A program made the translations under genes and the position numbers. From Lepisosteus oculatus (taxonomy: Eukaryota > Chordata > Actinopteri > Semionotiformes > Lepisosteidae), in NCBI RefSeq assembly GCF_040954835.1, contig NC_090704.1, positions 43,900,979 through 43,964,978 on the forward strand: a stretch of DNA of 64,000 nucleotides. The letters are read 5' to 3'. Position 1 is the first letter of the stretch, and each line of letters starts with the position of its first letter. Below the pieces are notes generated by a model that saw nothing but the letters and a program-made list of their open reading frames with translations, did not search any database and was not told the DNA's origin. This document shows positions 1-37,866 of the stretch, one piece after another.

Positions 1-3000
1 GCTCGAAATAAACACAATGCACATCTAAAACTCACCTTGGTGAAAAATACAGTCCTTCCCCATTCACCTGCTGCCACAACAGAACTTCTCCTTCTCATTT
101 CATGCTTTGATATGAGCTGATTTTCTGCTGGTCTTCTAGGTCTGGTTAAGGAGACACTGGAGGCAAGTGGCTAAAAAGAAGAGGCTTCCCCATTAATACA
201 ACATTTTCACATCACCTCAGGGTCGGTAATGTCAAAAACATTTGCTGCGCCCCCTCTGTGGTGCACATTAATGTTTAAACATTATGGATTGCTTTCACTT
301 CATATACGTCACACACCAGGTCTTAGTTACACATCTGTGTACTTAAGTGACTTGTATATGAGGATTAAAGTTAACCGTATCAGCTCTTAAACATTATCCA
401 AATGGAAATGCAGGTTGTAGAGTTTAAAATATTGCATTTTCATTAGTATTATAAAATGCCAGACTTCTCAGTAGAAAAAAGAACCAGCTGATGTTACAAG
501 TAACAGCAAATTGTTACTACAATTAAGGCTTCAATTATCAAGTAATTAAGCTCAGCTGGAATGAAAACCAGCAGGGTCTTCCAGTACAAGCACTGGGGAC
601 CCCTGCCCTGGAGTGCAAAGGAATAAAATGTATTTGACTGTGATGTTGTAATATCAAACTTATTAATATGTAATAAATAACTTGTAAACTTTGAAATGTA
701 CATCCTACAACGCAGGTACTGTATGTCTTTCCAGCAGACAACACGGTGACACCTCTTCCTGGAATTAACAAGTTAAAGGGCACAAAGTCAGAATATCATC
801 ACCAGACTGTTCAGTAGACTAGAGCACACTCTGGATAAGGAAATAGACCTATTATTCTATCCTTTCTCATACAAATAAAGCCAACCTTTAGAGAGAAGCG
901 GGTCCTTGCAGGTCAAACTTTGATGCATAATTCTGATACTATTGCTGATAATTTTATTATTTACATATTTATTCAAATTCTTTACAAGCTGCATTTCCAT
1001 TTGGATGATAAAATCACGCTCCTGCACATCTTTTCAGAAGAGATCACCAGGATTTGCAATTTCGTTTATTACCTTAACAGTGTACAACACTAAAAAATGT
1101 CCTACATATCATGCTCATAAATAGTTCAAAGTTCAAATAGTTCTTCCGCAAAAATAGAAATAAATGCTTAAATTATAATGTTAATGCGTGATTGGCATTA
1201 ATAATATTCTTGTGAATAAATCATTCGCGATGGAAAATGAACACATTTCTGCAGTGATGCACTCAGTTCTACTTATTGTGAAGGGCCCTGATAAAACTCA
1301 TGTATTGTTAGTTAGGGATGTTAACTTTTCTGCCATCTGCAACATGTTTCTGATGACCTTGGTAAGTAACCAGCTTTTATCAAACCAACTTTGCTCTTCG
1401 GTTACTTCTGAACATTATCGAAAGGTATTTTGTGAGTCAGAGACACAGGGGTTGCATTTAAATGCCCAAGAGATATCGCTGAAGCAGAATGATGATAGCA
1501 CTAATCAGAAAAAGGATCATCCATATTATTTTGGTGCACAATGATGTTTAGCGGATTAAAATGTCATCCTCGTTACTTGGACACTTGCAAGCCGCCCAGA
1601 GTGAGCTGCTGCAGACCAGCAGGACTGCAGGAGCTCACCTGAGCTCTGTGAAGATGCTGAGCTGTAGGAGGCAGCAGTGAATCTCGGCCACACTATCAGA
1701 TCTTATCCAATCTTCCTGGCCCGAAGCTGATTATCTCCTCTTGACACTGCCCTTGCCCGGCGCTGAAACGCATCAGGAAATGGCAGTAAAGATAGAAGGT
1801 GTAACTCAGAGCCTGTTTGCGCCACAAATAACACACAATTCCATCTTCATTAAATTGTGATCTAACTGCTCAAGCTGCCATCCCAGAGAATGAATCATGT
1901 CGTAAACTGTACAGCTTCCAGGAAGCTACAGTAACAGAAGAGCCCATCTCCCATTCTGATGGAAATCTTTATGCGCAGTGACTATCACAGGTCATTAACA
2001 CAGTAATTAAATAAACAGAGTGGTGGTTATGCCAAAAACCTGTGACAGAGAACAGCAGATCTGGTTTGTAGAAGTAACTGTTATTACAGCATTTATCACC
2101 CAAAGAGAGAGACTTGTTTCTCACATTTCAGTATTAAAAATATATATAATACAATCTATAACAAGATGTTGTCATTTTCCTTATAATGCCTTTGTCAACT
2201 TGTCAATGTGTTGCAGTAAAAAGGGATAGGTTGGTTACTCTGCGTTTTAAAGGCTCCTATTTAAAGGCTCCTAACTATTGTTAACAATTCCATCACGCAC
2301 GACAGCAGTTCAACAATCTTCTCCTTATCTTGAATTTAATAAATTGTATCATCGGGCACTCTGACAATCACTGCTGAGAGTGGGAGAGAAAGACAGGCAG
2401 TAGAAACGGAGGAGAGGAAAAAGTAATTTCTGTTATGAGACGGAAAGTCAATGACATGGTGATATGTCAACAAGCAACAGAAGACACTCCAGCCTTCCTA
2501 AGTACGAAAGGAGATGAATGGATGATTTTTGGCAGGTTGGCTTAAACACAAGTGTGTCTCCAATTTTGACTCAAGTGACAATGTGTGGGGTACAAATGAC
2601 AGGTCATTTTGATTGGATGTGGTCAAAATGCTAACAGGTTCTGAGGTATAATCATAGCAGAATCAGCCATTCTCTACCCAGATATACTGCATCTTAGATC
2701 TAGTGGAGAGGAGGCTCTGTTTTAAAACACACCAACCTGTTACAACTGTACACCATAGCAATCATCTAGCAACATCAAAATAATTAATGTCTGGTCATAG
2801 CCTGGTCAGCTATTTGAAACGTTTTACCATTTACAAGGTTGGAAAAACACAGAAATGGTTTTCATGGTAGTAGAGCTCAGGAAAATTCTGGAACCACTAA
2901 GTACCTGAGAACAGAATGACAGCCTGATGTCTGATTAAATCACTGGAGTTCAGAATAAGAGAAGGACTGCACATAACCAAATTCCCTTTTTTTAGGCATA

Positions 3001-3357
3001 TCTTTTTGATGTAATAAAATATAAAATAATGTAATCCATTTCCTATATCTATCCCAAAGCTAAAAGTAATCAGCTAGGAAGCTCTAAATTCCATACATAT
3101 TTATGTAGTATTGGATTTATTTTCTAAAAAAAGGAAACTGTAATAACAAAAGGATGTACCAAAGGCACAGACTGAATTAAAATACTAGCATAAGCGCCAA
3201 CCTCAGAGCACAAAACAGATTACTTTTTCAATTCAACAAGAAGTTAGGGAAACCTACTCTTAAAAAGTCATGTGTTTCAGAGAGCGATGTAGTGTGCATA
3301 TAGTGACTACTTAAATTAATGCACTACCTTACAGAAGCTCCTGGTTGATTTAAAAAA

Positions 3358-3380
3358 CTAATCCTTTACACAAGGATTAG
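3358..3380. repeat. small perfect inverted repeat beside the large hairpin
   Basis: Nine-base arms, CTAATCCTT and AAGGATTAG, are separated by five bases. The right arm ends where the left arm of the 3380-3513 hairpin begins, so the two foldbacks are adjacent. Confidence 0.8.
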
Positions 3381-3513
3381 CGATCCTTAAAGACTGGGGT
3401 GGAGTTCAGGGCCGGGGTTGGTGAAAGTGACTTGTAAGACAGCCATCCACCATGGTTACAAGTCAGTTTCCCCAACCCCGGCCCTGAACTCCACCCCAGT
3501 CTTTAAGGATTGC
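3380..3513. repeat. 134-bp near-perfect hairpin (inverted repeat)
   Basis: The left arm (3380-3437) and right arm (3456-3513) are each 58 bases and are reverse complements with only three mismatches. The loop is 18 bases (3438-3455). The stem core is GC-rich (for example GGGCCGGGG against CCCCGGCCC) inside AT-rich DNA. Near-identity of the arms implies a recent inverted duplication, gene conversion between arms, or selection on a hairpin transcript. The stem text resembles the dispersed fish repeat containing a 'cctggtcctggag'-like string, so it may have arisen from that repeat. No transcript evidence is visible. Confidence 0.9.
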
Positions 3514-4235
3514 TGAAACCCACATGTGCAGAAGAGGGTGAACAGCTTATCCCTAAAGAGGGTATAAGGACAGAAAACAATGCATCTCTTCCCACTGAGC
3601 AATAATCAGTGCTGGATGCGTGATGCTAATAAGCACTCAGAAATCGCTGTCACATGAAATGCTGCTTCGAAACACCTACAGTGGGCTCTGAATGCCAGCA
3701 AATTTATCTGCTTCAGAATGCTAATTTCCTGCAGCACGTGCTGCTCTTCTGAGAGGTGTGTGACGGAACACTCTACACCTACACCAAACACGCCCCCCCC
3801 CCCGTCTCACGTCGTCTCTTTGGCACGCCACCCCAGATCTCCCCCAACAGCGTCCTGCTCCAGAGAACCTGGCGTCTTGAGTCTTCAGGCCTAGTCCACG
3901 TGAATGGTCTTGCCCACGTTGGATGGAGGGTCACCCACGCTCAGTTTGCGCTGGAACACTTAGAATGTCAAATGCAAACCAAAGGTGAAATTGCCATAAA
4001 GTGTTTCATCACCCTATTGCAGGTACTCAGGCGTGAAACTACATACCAAGGAAAAGAAGGCGATATCGAAATGGCTGGATGAAGCAGCTTTGTCCTGCAG
4101 TGCATATAGCTGAGAATAATGTCTGTTTTGCACTGGAGTGCAAAAATATGGCCCATTTTAAATGATACACATTACTTTTCCATTCATTTATTTTGCTAAG
4201 TAGCCCCTCTGTAAGGCTAATTAGTTAAATGCAAG

Positions 4236-4330
4236 AAATGGCTAGAGGAGACCCCTGGATCAATTAGTTACTAACTCGCAAAGCTACCAAATGGGCTGAA
4301 TGGGCTGAGTAGACTTTCATTTGGACCTTT
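4236..4330 (+). repeat. fragment of a dispersed fish repeat (LINE/SINE-type 3' segment)
   Basis: The stretch with 'ggatcaattagttactaac' and 'aaatgggctgaatgggct' resembles a common fish interspersed repeat that ends in a 'gggctgaatggcctcctc'-like string. A related but diverged piece lies near 8785-8895. The family assignment is from memory and not certain. Confidence 0.4.
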
Positions 4331-7086
4331 ATACATGTATGGCAAACACAGCTGTTGAGTGAAATAGTCCTTAATAGGATCACAAACATCTGATTTCAGT
4401 TCACAATCATGCAATTTAGTATTAGTGAGGATCACCTGCAATGAGGTTCTAGACACTGTATTGTCAATGTTCTCTTCATATACTATAGATTATACAGGCT
4501 TTGTCCATGAATTTGTAGACCTTATACTGAACTGTTGCCAATATCTAATAATTCATGAATGAAGGGTTTATAAAGTGGTTACTAGTGAACCTTATAAAGC
4601 ATTAACAATGAATAATTTGAATGAATCATTTTAGCTCTGTATACTGTTTTGCTTTCAGTAGCCTAATTTATTGTAAGTTTGAATGGAATGAACATAAGTT
4701 TGCTTGTTGGTATTTAATGAATAACAAGTTAATGATTTATAAAATGTGTATCAGTGAATAAAGCATCTATAAAGACATTTACAACACCTTTTACAATCCC
4801 ATTAATAGCTGATAACTATTTATTCATAATTTATTAAGGATTAATAAAAGGGTTTATTATTAAAACTTATTATAAAGTGCTACCGAAAAATGTTCATTTC
4901 CACAAGCTATGAGTGTGTTTTGAACACTTTTACTCTGGGGTGTTGTTAACACGGAAAGAAGGGGGACACATACAGGCTCCTTTCCAAAGGAAGGACAATA
5001 GAAATGGCACACAGTGAGTCACGAAATTGCAGGAGGTTCTGGGAGAATTAATCACATATAATTGCTGGAGCGAAGTATCAAGGTAGCTACATTTATCCAA
5101 TTTCAGACACGGTGCTGCATACGAGCAGGCTCATTTCACTCACCAGCTCCCAATTAAAATAAAATAGACGATCATGTCCCTTTCTGTTTTCTCACCACAC
5201 AACTTGACAGCCTGTTTTTGTTTACTGGGTGCGCTGCAAACAAAGAGAGGACTGTGCCTACGCCGTACCTACACACCTTCTCATCATGTGTTGAACTGAT
5301 CCTGAGGTTGGCAGATTATACACAGAAGAAGAATGCTGCTGCCAAACTGGACTTCTAATGCATTCATGTAATCTGAAGGAACAAAACAGATATTTCAGTT
5401 TCCATCTTCCTTTAGAGTAGACCTAAAAAAAAAGCTTGCGGTTTATTTTGCAGGTGAAGTTCTGGGCATATTATTCATGATTTGAAAATCCACCAATTCC
5501 TCATATTCCAAGACAAACAATAGATTCTGTGTTTCAAAATTTACTCGTCCCATTTAATACACATCTTTTTAAAACTTGTTTTTTTTTGCCTCCTGATAAA
5601 AAGCAATGTAGTGAAAAAAGAGATAAATGTACTTAGGAATTTACTCTAAGGTTGTGAGCTGCTACACCCCGCAAGCAAATTGATTTATCCGATTATTTGT
5701 ACCAAACAATGTCAGCAGTCAACTTTAGAAGAAGGGTGACTTTCTGGGAAAAATATTGCTGTGTGGGTGTACTACAGAATATATTTAGATATTTTCTTAG
5801 GTCACAAAATTATCTGATAAATGCCTTTTTTCCCAGTTTCATGACACCAGCAAAAAAAATATATTTTATATAGGTTATAGTATTCTAGTAAGAACGCAAT
5901 CTCAATGGCTTTAATAAAACAGTAGATTAAATAAACTAATGAGTCTGATTTGCTTATTATCCCTGTAGATTTATTTTTACCCCTCTTTATTAACTGACAT
6001 TTTACCTTATACTTCCAAAGTCAATAAAGAAACAGATGGGAAAAGAACATTAAGGTCTGGATACAGTCTTGTATAAATCATAACCCACACCATTGTACTA
6101 CTACAACAATTACTACCTTAAAAACAACGTTTTAACAAATACCAGTTTAATCTTGGGAATTTCCTCTTTCTTATCGCAGTGTGTAATAATTACATTTGAA
6201 ATTAATGGTCTGATTAGTAAAATTGGTATCTGCTGTTGTTGCCTAGCATCCTCACATGTAGAAGCACATCTGGGGTTATTGGCATGACAACAGCTGACAC
6301 TTACACCTTGGCATGCTTTGAAGACGAGGTCAAACCACAGCCAATCATGGCAGAGGGCTCTGGCCACTCTGACTTCGCTGTCATGCCACACACCAAGAAA
6401 ACCACAGCAACCTCAGGAGAGAGGACAAGGCCAAATATCTCACTCCCACTGAATAGTACATGTGATAAAAGAAAGAAATGATTTATTATAAAGAGAAAAG
6501 GTTTTGAGATAAGGCAGAGAAGTTTTGATTTCTAGTCTAAAATTACTGCAGAAAATCCATAGAATAAAAGAAAAGCACACAATGATTTTCAAAATCAATG
6601 CCAAAACACTTGATAAGTTTCTGCTGATCAAAAAGTGTGCATCACAATGTGTCATTATCGGGTGAATCTCCTTGATTATTTCAGGGAAGTCTGAAGGATG
6701 AAGATTTCATTTTCTCTTTTCTTTCGCCTAACTACATGGGTCTTGAAATGGGATGAAAAGAAACCCATTGTCATGTGAACCTGCTTCAAAATCCAATGTG
6801 AAGGACAATTGGATAATGGGCAAACATCGTTACTATTTTTTTCAATAACAAGTTATAATAACATTACTGTGAAGGTTCGAGCTTCCAGAAGAAGATTTGG
6901 AAAACTGTTCGGTTTTCAACTTTATCCAACACATCCAACATTAAACATTATATTGGGCAATAAACTGTGAGTAAATATGCATTAACCTGCAACAGCTGGA
7001 ATTCCTTGAAAAATGAGCGAAATCCTAATTTTGCATTTGAGTAGCACATTAAGAATCCAGCATTTCATGTAAAGATAAAACACTTT

Positions 7087-7232
7087 CCTATTTTAACATG
7101 AAAAGATCCATCCATTCATTTTGTAACCACTTTAACACTGGGTCGCAGGAGAGCCAGGGCCTAAGCCATCAAGCAATGGGCACAAGGCAGGATACGCCCT
7201 GGGCTGGACACAAGCCCATCACAGAGGAACAT
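7087..7232 (+). repeat. dispersed fish repeat fragment ('gggcacaaggcaggatac' family)
   Basis: It begins with 'gatccatccattcattttgt', continues with 'gggcacaaggcaggatac' and ends near 'acaagcccatcacagagg'. A better preserved relative, sharing the 'caacgggcaccagg ... ccagtccattgcagggc' pattern, occurs at 63388-63600. It is an old truncated interspersed repeat; I cannot name the family with certainty. Confidence 0.5.
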
Positions 7233-8784
7233 TAGAGAATGATTTTTTTATAATGGAAAAACAAAAAAACGTGCATGAATGATATAGATTTAAGAACTTA
7301 TCTGTTCATGCGTTGAAAGAAATGTTGAGATTTCATGTGTCATTCTCTGTAGTTTTGCAGAAATTTCATTGTCCAAAGGCTTTGAAGATGTCAAAAGGGA
7401 ATGTTAAAATATCAGGCAATTCTCTGTTGTCAAGTTTTATTATGGGAAACGTTGTGGGGAAAGGAATGAGTTGTCTGTTCAGATTTCACCTGAAGTGCAG
7501 GAAAGTTCAATTTATATCATGTTTTGAAGCAGTAAGAGCTCTCATAGACAACAATATCACATTTTTCAAATGATCTCATTTTGCATAAATCTCTTCTGAA
7601 TCCACTACAATATACCCATTACATGCCCCCAAAATAAAAAAAAATCTTACTTAATACTGTGAATTATTAGGGACTGTGCAGAACACACACACACGCATTA
7701 ACAATATGTATGCTTTGGCCATTTCACAATGTGGGGAAGCCAATGAGATCGTTCTTGTTCCTCGCTTTGCGAAACGTCAGTTGTCAGTTTATGGCTAATT
7801 AATGTTCTTTGCCATAATTCAGAGTGGATGCTTGCTCTAAAAACACACTATAACCCCAAAAGGTTTTCTTTATAGAATTAATATATGCAAAGAAAAACAA
7901 TCATCTTACTTAGGAAGCTGGAATCTGATTCAGATTGTTGTGTCCTTCCAATTTCTGTGTTTTGTTTGGGAGATAGATTCCCCTTCTCAAGGTACTGTAT
8001 ATTTACCGTCTAGCCAGTGGATATTGCATTTAGATTGAGTATTTGTTTATGTAATATAAATGATAAGCCACAGTATTTTAACTGTGCTGTCAACCTGTTA
8101 CATTCTAATAACCTTAATATTGTGTTTAGCACAGAAGACAGCATTGGGGATGACTCATTTCAAAAAAGGGATTAATCTATGCTTCAGACTGCAGCTGAGA
8201 TCTTCCACCTTAGCAACTGCTTGACAATTCTGGTAACGTCACTGGAAATTGGCCTTCAGATTTTGCAATGCAAATCTAACACAAAGTAATAGGGTCCATC
8301 TTTGGAGGCTGTGGGGGTATTTTTATTAGCTTTCTCTGGGAGGGGTAGGTGATCAGCCTGTTCAACAGATTTGTCTGCCTTTTGAAATGAAAGGGGAGTG
8401 ATGCATAGATGAATCACTGCATTCCCAAATTTTCCTCTATAAAATATTGCATCTTACGGGTCTCTGCTGAAGCATATTGGTTTACATCGACTATGTCTTA
8501 GTTCCTATGTGAAATTCTTCCATAAGCACTGTGGAGATGCCAGTCATCTTCAAAGACAGACAGCAGGAGAGATGTGGAGCAGGAGAGGCAGCCTGCTGGC
8601 CGGAATACCCTTACACTGAGCTGTTCGGTGATTCATGAGCTCCAGCCTTCACAGCCTCAGCTTTCTCCCACCACAGTTTCTCACAGTGGGGCATCGGAAG
8701 ACCATTCATTCGGGCGAGTATTAAGGTTTGACGCCATTGAAGGGGACTCATGCAAGATCTGTGCACACAAAACAAACACAAGGC

Positions 8785-8895
8785 AAGCTGGCTTCTTTCA
8801 AGAAACAACTGGATGAGATCCTCAGGTTACTTACTAACAAACAGGCCGGATGGACTAAATGTCCCCCTAAGGTGTGTGGCCTCTTATTTGCTGGC
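8785..8895 (+). repeat. dispersed fish repeat fragment related to 4236-4330
   Basis: Shared features are 'ctggatgagatcctcagg', 'tacttactaac' and 'ggatggactaaatg'. The short open frames here (for example 8574-8816) are probably by-products of the repeat. Confidence 0.4.
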
Positions 8896-11800
8896 TGATC
8901 TCTCAAGATACTCCAAGGATGTGCTACACTGGCCCGATTCAACTTGTTTAACCACTCAAAAAGGATGTATGGATGTGTGTCATTTTCTGGTCAAAGAAAC
9001 AAAATCACATGTGTTTAGACATTTTTGGGGTATTTTTTATATACTTTTACTTTGATACCAACAAATGCCCATTAATTTTGTACAGTGAAAGGTACAAGTA
9101 TGCATTCAAGCAACAACATCCCACGTAAGTCAAGGCACTCTCATTTACAAGATCACAGACATCTACTGGGCACAACACCTCTACTATAAACAGAAAGGGG
9201 ATATTATTCAAGAAAGTTCCTCCGAGCATGCAGTCTGACTGACACAAGACATACAAACTTCGTTCACATTGCATACCCCTTGGGTAAACACGTGTTTACA
9301 ATCAGAGCAACAGAAAAGTAATTAGACAAAAGCTAGGACAAATTAGCACCGCGGCAATCTTTCGCCAAACATTTCCCAAAAGTAACATAATTAGTTCTCT
9401 TTTAGCTTTCTCCTTAAGGGATTCGGTTCTGTGGAGCAACACAAAAGTTGTGTCAGACTGTAGTAAGTCATCGCAGTACGTTTAGGTTTCATGACAAATT
9501 ATCTCAAAGCACAGGAAGAGCAATACTTCAAAAATAGCATCATACAGTTAGTCCCTTAAAAAGGAATCTCAGAGCTTTTTTCTGAGAGACGTTTCAGAGC
9601 TTACAGTACATGCAAAACAAAGCTTTCTAGTTCCCCTGGTTTTAAAAAAGACCATCAAAGGGTAACATCTTGTCATTGATTAGGTGAACATTTAAAAATA
9701 ACCAGAGATAAAAGAAGTTACCAAATCATTGATCTTCTCAAGAACCTGGTTCATTTAAAGCTTTAGATTACAGGCACATATGAAGACAGGAAACACAGCA
9801 CAAGTACTGTAGGTGGTGAAGGTGGATACATATCTCGGAAGGTAACAGTTTTCCCTTTTTTAAACAGCCTTTTTTGTCTTTCAAGAAAATGACTATCACT
9901 GAAAATACACACACGCAGGTGCACATATTTCAAGAAACAACAGTCTTATGTTTCACATCAATAGATCATTCAGCATACACACATAATGGTTTTATTTCTA
10001 TTTTAAATTATGTCCTTGGAATAGCAAAATACTGAGTTCATGCAAGGTGCTAAATGTTAGATCTTAATAAACTTTAGACTTTAATACGGTTTATAAAGGG
10101 AAACTGCAATGCTATGTTTATATTTGAGGTTAGAAAGAACCAGCATTGATGAGTGCATTTCAAACCACAAAATGTACACAGTAAGTTGTAATTTACATTA
10201 CAAAATATACAAAATTTCCAGGAATTTACAGCACCATGTTCTGCGATGATTCAGAATGAGGTAACAAAAAATCCAGTAAAGTGAAAAGTCCCTATAACTT
10301 TGTAAACAAGCAGGCTTGTGAATACATCAGTTTTAATCCACTAGAAATACTGCTCTTGACTTCGAGACGGTTTCCCCAACAAATACTGCTTGGTTGTTAA
10401 CTCTGCATGTAGATAATGTTGGAACATTTCTGAGGTGAAACATCTGCTGCACAGCCTGTACTTATTTTCTCACATTACATCAGTCAGTACAGTGACTAGC
10501 GAGCAGGAAGGGCCGCATCACATTAAAATTCTCGCAGATTCTCGCCGATTCTCGCCTTGGGTTTGCAACAACATGGCGGCTATCCAGCAAAAGTTTAACA
10601 TTTTGTGATTAATTCAGAATTTGTTACATTTTGCTTAACCATGAATTAATTTTGTTCCCGAGATTTGATCATCCGTCTGAGACATTGGGACTGCAGTTCC
10701 CCTTTAAAGTTGAGTGGATTAAGAATTTGTATTAACTTCCATTCATAAAGATATGATTTTAACTAATGCAAGGACAGTGAAAGATACAACCACATCCTAC
10801 CTGACTACTGAAGATGGACTTGGTGCTGCTGGCTTGGTTAAATGAGTGGTTTATTTGCCAGTGATCCAGGTGGGAGGCTATGTGAAAGGACATATCAGGG
10901 TGAGGGTTATGGCGAGTTCTGCTGACTGTCGCAGTGTTCCGGCTACTGAACTCAGCACTTCTGGTGCAGGTTGAGGGTGACCTCAGTTTTCCAACGATTC
11001 ATTGCGACTCACATTGATTTGAAAACTCTATGAGACTTGTGCAAGCCAATCTTAAAGCAGAACAATGCTAAACCACGCAGCGCCAAGATTAGGATGTTAC
11101 TAATGTCAGGAAAATAAATAATGCCAGTCTTTCACTGAGGCCAACCTTTCCTCTTACGTCAGTTCAACAGAAGATCAGCCTGTGCATCAACACTGCCAAA
11201 ACTCTGTGTGAATTATAGCCCCATGGAGGCTGTAACCGATACCAAATTTGTAATGCTTTCAATTACGACAGTGTGTTAAACTGACAACTTACCAAGATAC
11301 TTTGATCAGTGTTTTTGTTGTCAATTTCCGTGATGGTATGTGACATTTATTATAAGAATGTTTAATAAAAATTCATTGTTGTGTTTCTTTTGTGCATCAG
11401 TGTGTTTTAAGCAGTTTCCTTTTGATTAAAATCAAGGATTTTTATTAGTGTTCACTATACCATAGAAAATCCTGTTTGCCTGTCTACACATTCACCAAAA
11501 ATCCTCTCTTCCTCTGAAAAAGCAAGTAATTCCGTTTATAAACCAACACATTATTAATTTTGTGTCTTATAGAGTTATCAAATATAATACTTTTTTTTCT
11601 AAAGATAATGTTCAAATTGACAAATTAGCAAAAATAAATAAAATTGTAATATTCTTATCTGCATACAAGTAAAAAGAGGAGTAACACTTTTTTCTCCACA
11701 ATGCAGAGGTGCCTATATCTGTTCCTGGACAGCCACAACAAAGTACAGTAGGGCTTTTCGGTCCTTTAGTCAGGCTCAGTGACCACTGTAGCAGGCAATT

Positions 11801-11949
11801 TGTTCAGTTATGCAGCTTAGAGATACTTTTAAATTAAAATACCAACACCTTGTAGCTCGCAAGGACCGCAGTTACCTGTACTGGAATTAAATGAACTGAT
11901 TAACTGACTAAACTGATCAAACGTGTTTATAGATCTTTACAAATAGATG

Positions 11950-12015
11950 ATTTAAAGGGAAACTATTAATCCTGCAGGACTGAGGATCTCCAGGCTCAGG
12001 GATGGCCATCTCTGC
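11950..12015. repeat. short dispersed repeat fragment
   Basis: The string 'taatcctgcaggactgagg' followed by 'atctccaggctcagggatgg' resembles the fish repeat seen at 39353-39415 and 33150-33205. It is short and diverged. Confidence 0.3.
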
Positions 12016-13651
12016 CGTTTAGGGCAACAGTGTCATATTACACAGGACATAAATGTTAAATATATATCCTGACACAATGCAGTAGGTTTGCACAAAGAAA
12101 GGTTAATACAACATTGATGAAAAACACAAGATGTGTTTTAGCAACAATTTCCACAAAAACAATGTGTTTGTTAAAGCAAAGCAAGAAATACTCTTAAGGA
12201 TTATCAGAACACATACTTAACCACCTACTGTAAGTGCCCGAAAAATATACTGGTTAATATTATTAAAAAAATAAAGTAATTCATGTTATCCTTCAGGATT
12301 CCCCTTTTAAATTCAATGAGCTCTTTCAAGAAATGCCAAGGCTTAAAGAGAAAGGATACCTTTTAAAACCTGCCTTTTCTCCCCCATCACATTTATACAC
12401 AATGCAAATAGTCTGTCTTCCAGCACGACTGCTGACATTCAAACCACTGAAACTTTCCAAAGCTCAACATCGAGAGAGCAAGTGAGCTGGCACAGTACAC
12501 TACAGGGAAACAGCACCAACAACAGAACAGTGGAGCAGCACTTTGTGAAGGACGACAGGCCTTGTGGGACTACAAGTGCTACGAGTAAGACAACATTTTC
12601 ACTAAAATTCCACTAAAAAACTGAGCATTGAGTAAGAATGGAATTCAGGGTCACTGGTTATTTTTTATGTGCTTCAAAAACACACATAGGGATTTTGTCT
12701 TAGCGTCTACTTAAAGTTCCAGGAGTAAGGGATCTCTCTTCTCTAGACATTTTTAATGTACAGGCATACAGTCATTTTGTATCACTGATTTCCTGCCAAA
12801 ACAGATAAGACTGGCAATTCGGCAACCAATAAATTGTCAGCCCCACAGCCCTCCCCAGACAAGCTCTCTTAAACTTTCAACAAAACACTTGTTTCATGAG
12901 AATAATGCATTCAGTCATTACAAGAGACCTGTTCTGCTCTGCAAAAGCATTTCCATTCATTGAGAAAGGCTGTCAGGGAATAACATCAATGTAACTTCTC
13001 TCTTTTTAATTTCTTTGCCTTTTTAACCTTTTTTGTTTCATTAAGCTATTTTTAGATGACGTTTGAAGAGCTAGGCAATTTCTTTGCTCAGTTCAACTTC
13101 TGAAGAGAAATGATTCCAACACCCTGATTCACAGAAAAAAAAACAGATACTGCATATTATGACTATCTGACCAGGGGCAGATTCTGAAGGCTATTCGTTT
13201 TGTTTTTCAATGAAATCTGCAAAAACAGTTGATGCATGGGGTTCTCTTTATCAGCATTAAAATTGCACTGCTGACGGATGAAAGAAAAAAAGCTTTGTAA
13301 TGACAAATGATCACATCGGGAAGGAAAAATATGATTCAGCACGGACATAGAAGTGGTGGCCGTCTGAGTAGCATCCCTTGAGTGGTAAAATTTGTCAGTG
13401 GGGCTGCCACAGTCGGTTGCTTCTCAGAAGAAGGTGCATTAGGAGTACAAACATCACGTTTCAAAGGTATGAAACAGATAAAAACACGTACACACTTGGA
13501 CACGTACTGTAAAATGCACACTCTATACCCCTTCCATATCTTAATGCTCTCTGGACATGCATGTCAGTGTGCCTCCCATCTCAGGACCGCCACGACGCCG
13601 GTGAACTTCCTGAAAGCTTGTTTTCTCCACTGACACCCACGCCGCCCCCCT

Positions 13652-37866
<24,215 letters not shown>

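Larger units (their letters stand above)
1..13651. other. gene-poor region downstream of the bMERB gene
   Basis: I recognise no protein-coding exon here on either strand. The open frames are short (longest 118 codons at 1188-1544), lack flanking splice signals in a consistent frame and match no family I know. The part nearest 13.6 kb may include the 3' untranslated region of the bMERB gene, but no polyadenylation site could be fixed. It holds the foldback at 3380-3513 and several repeat fragments, listed separately. The neighbours expected further left from human synteny (CCDC42, MYH10) are not seen. Confidence 0.6.

Noticed and set aside
1188-1544. 118-codon plus-strand frame
   Set aside because: No recognisable family, no splice or conservation support, AT-rich intergenic context.
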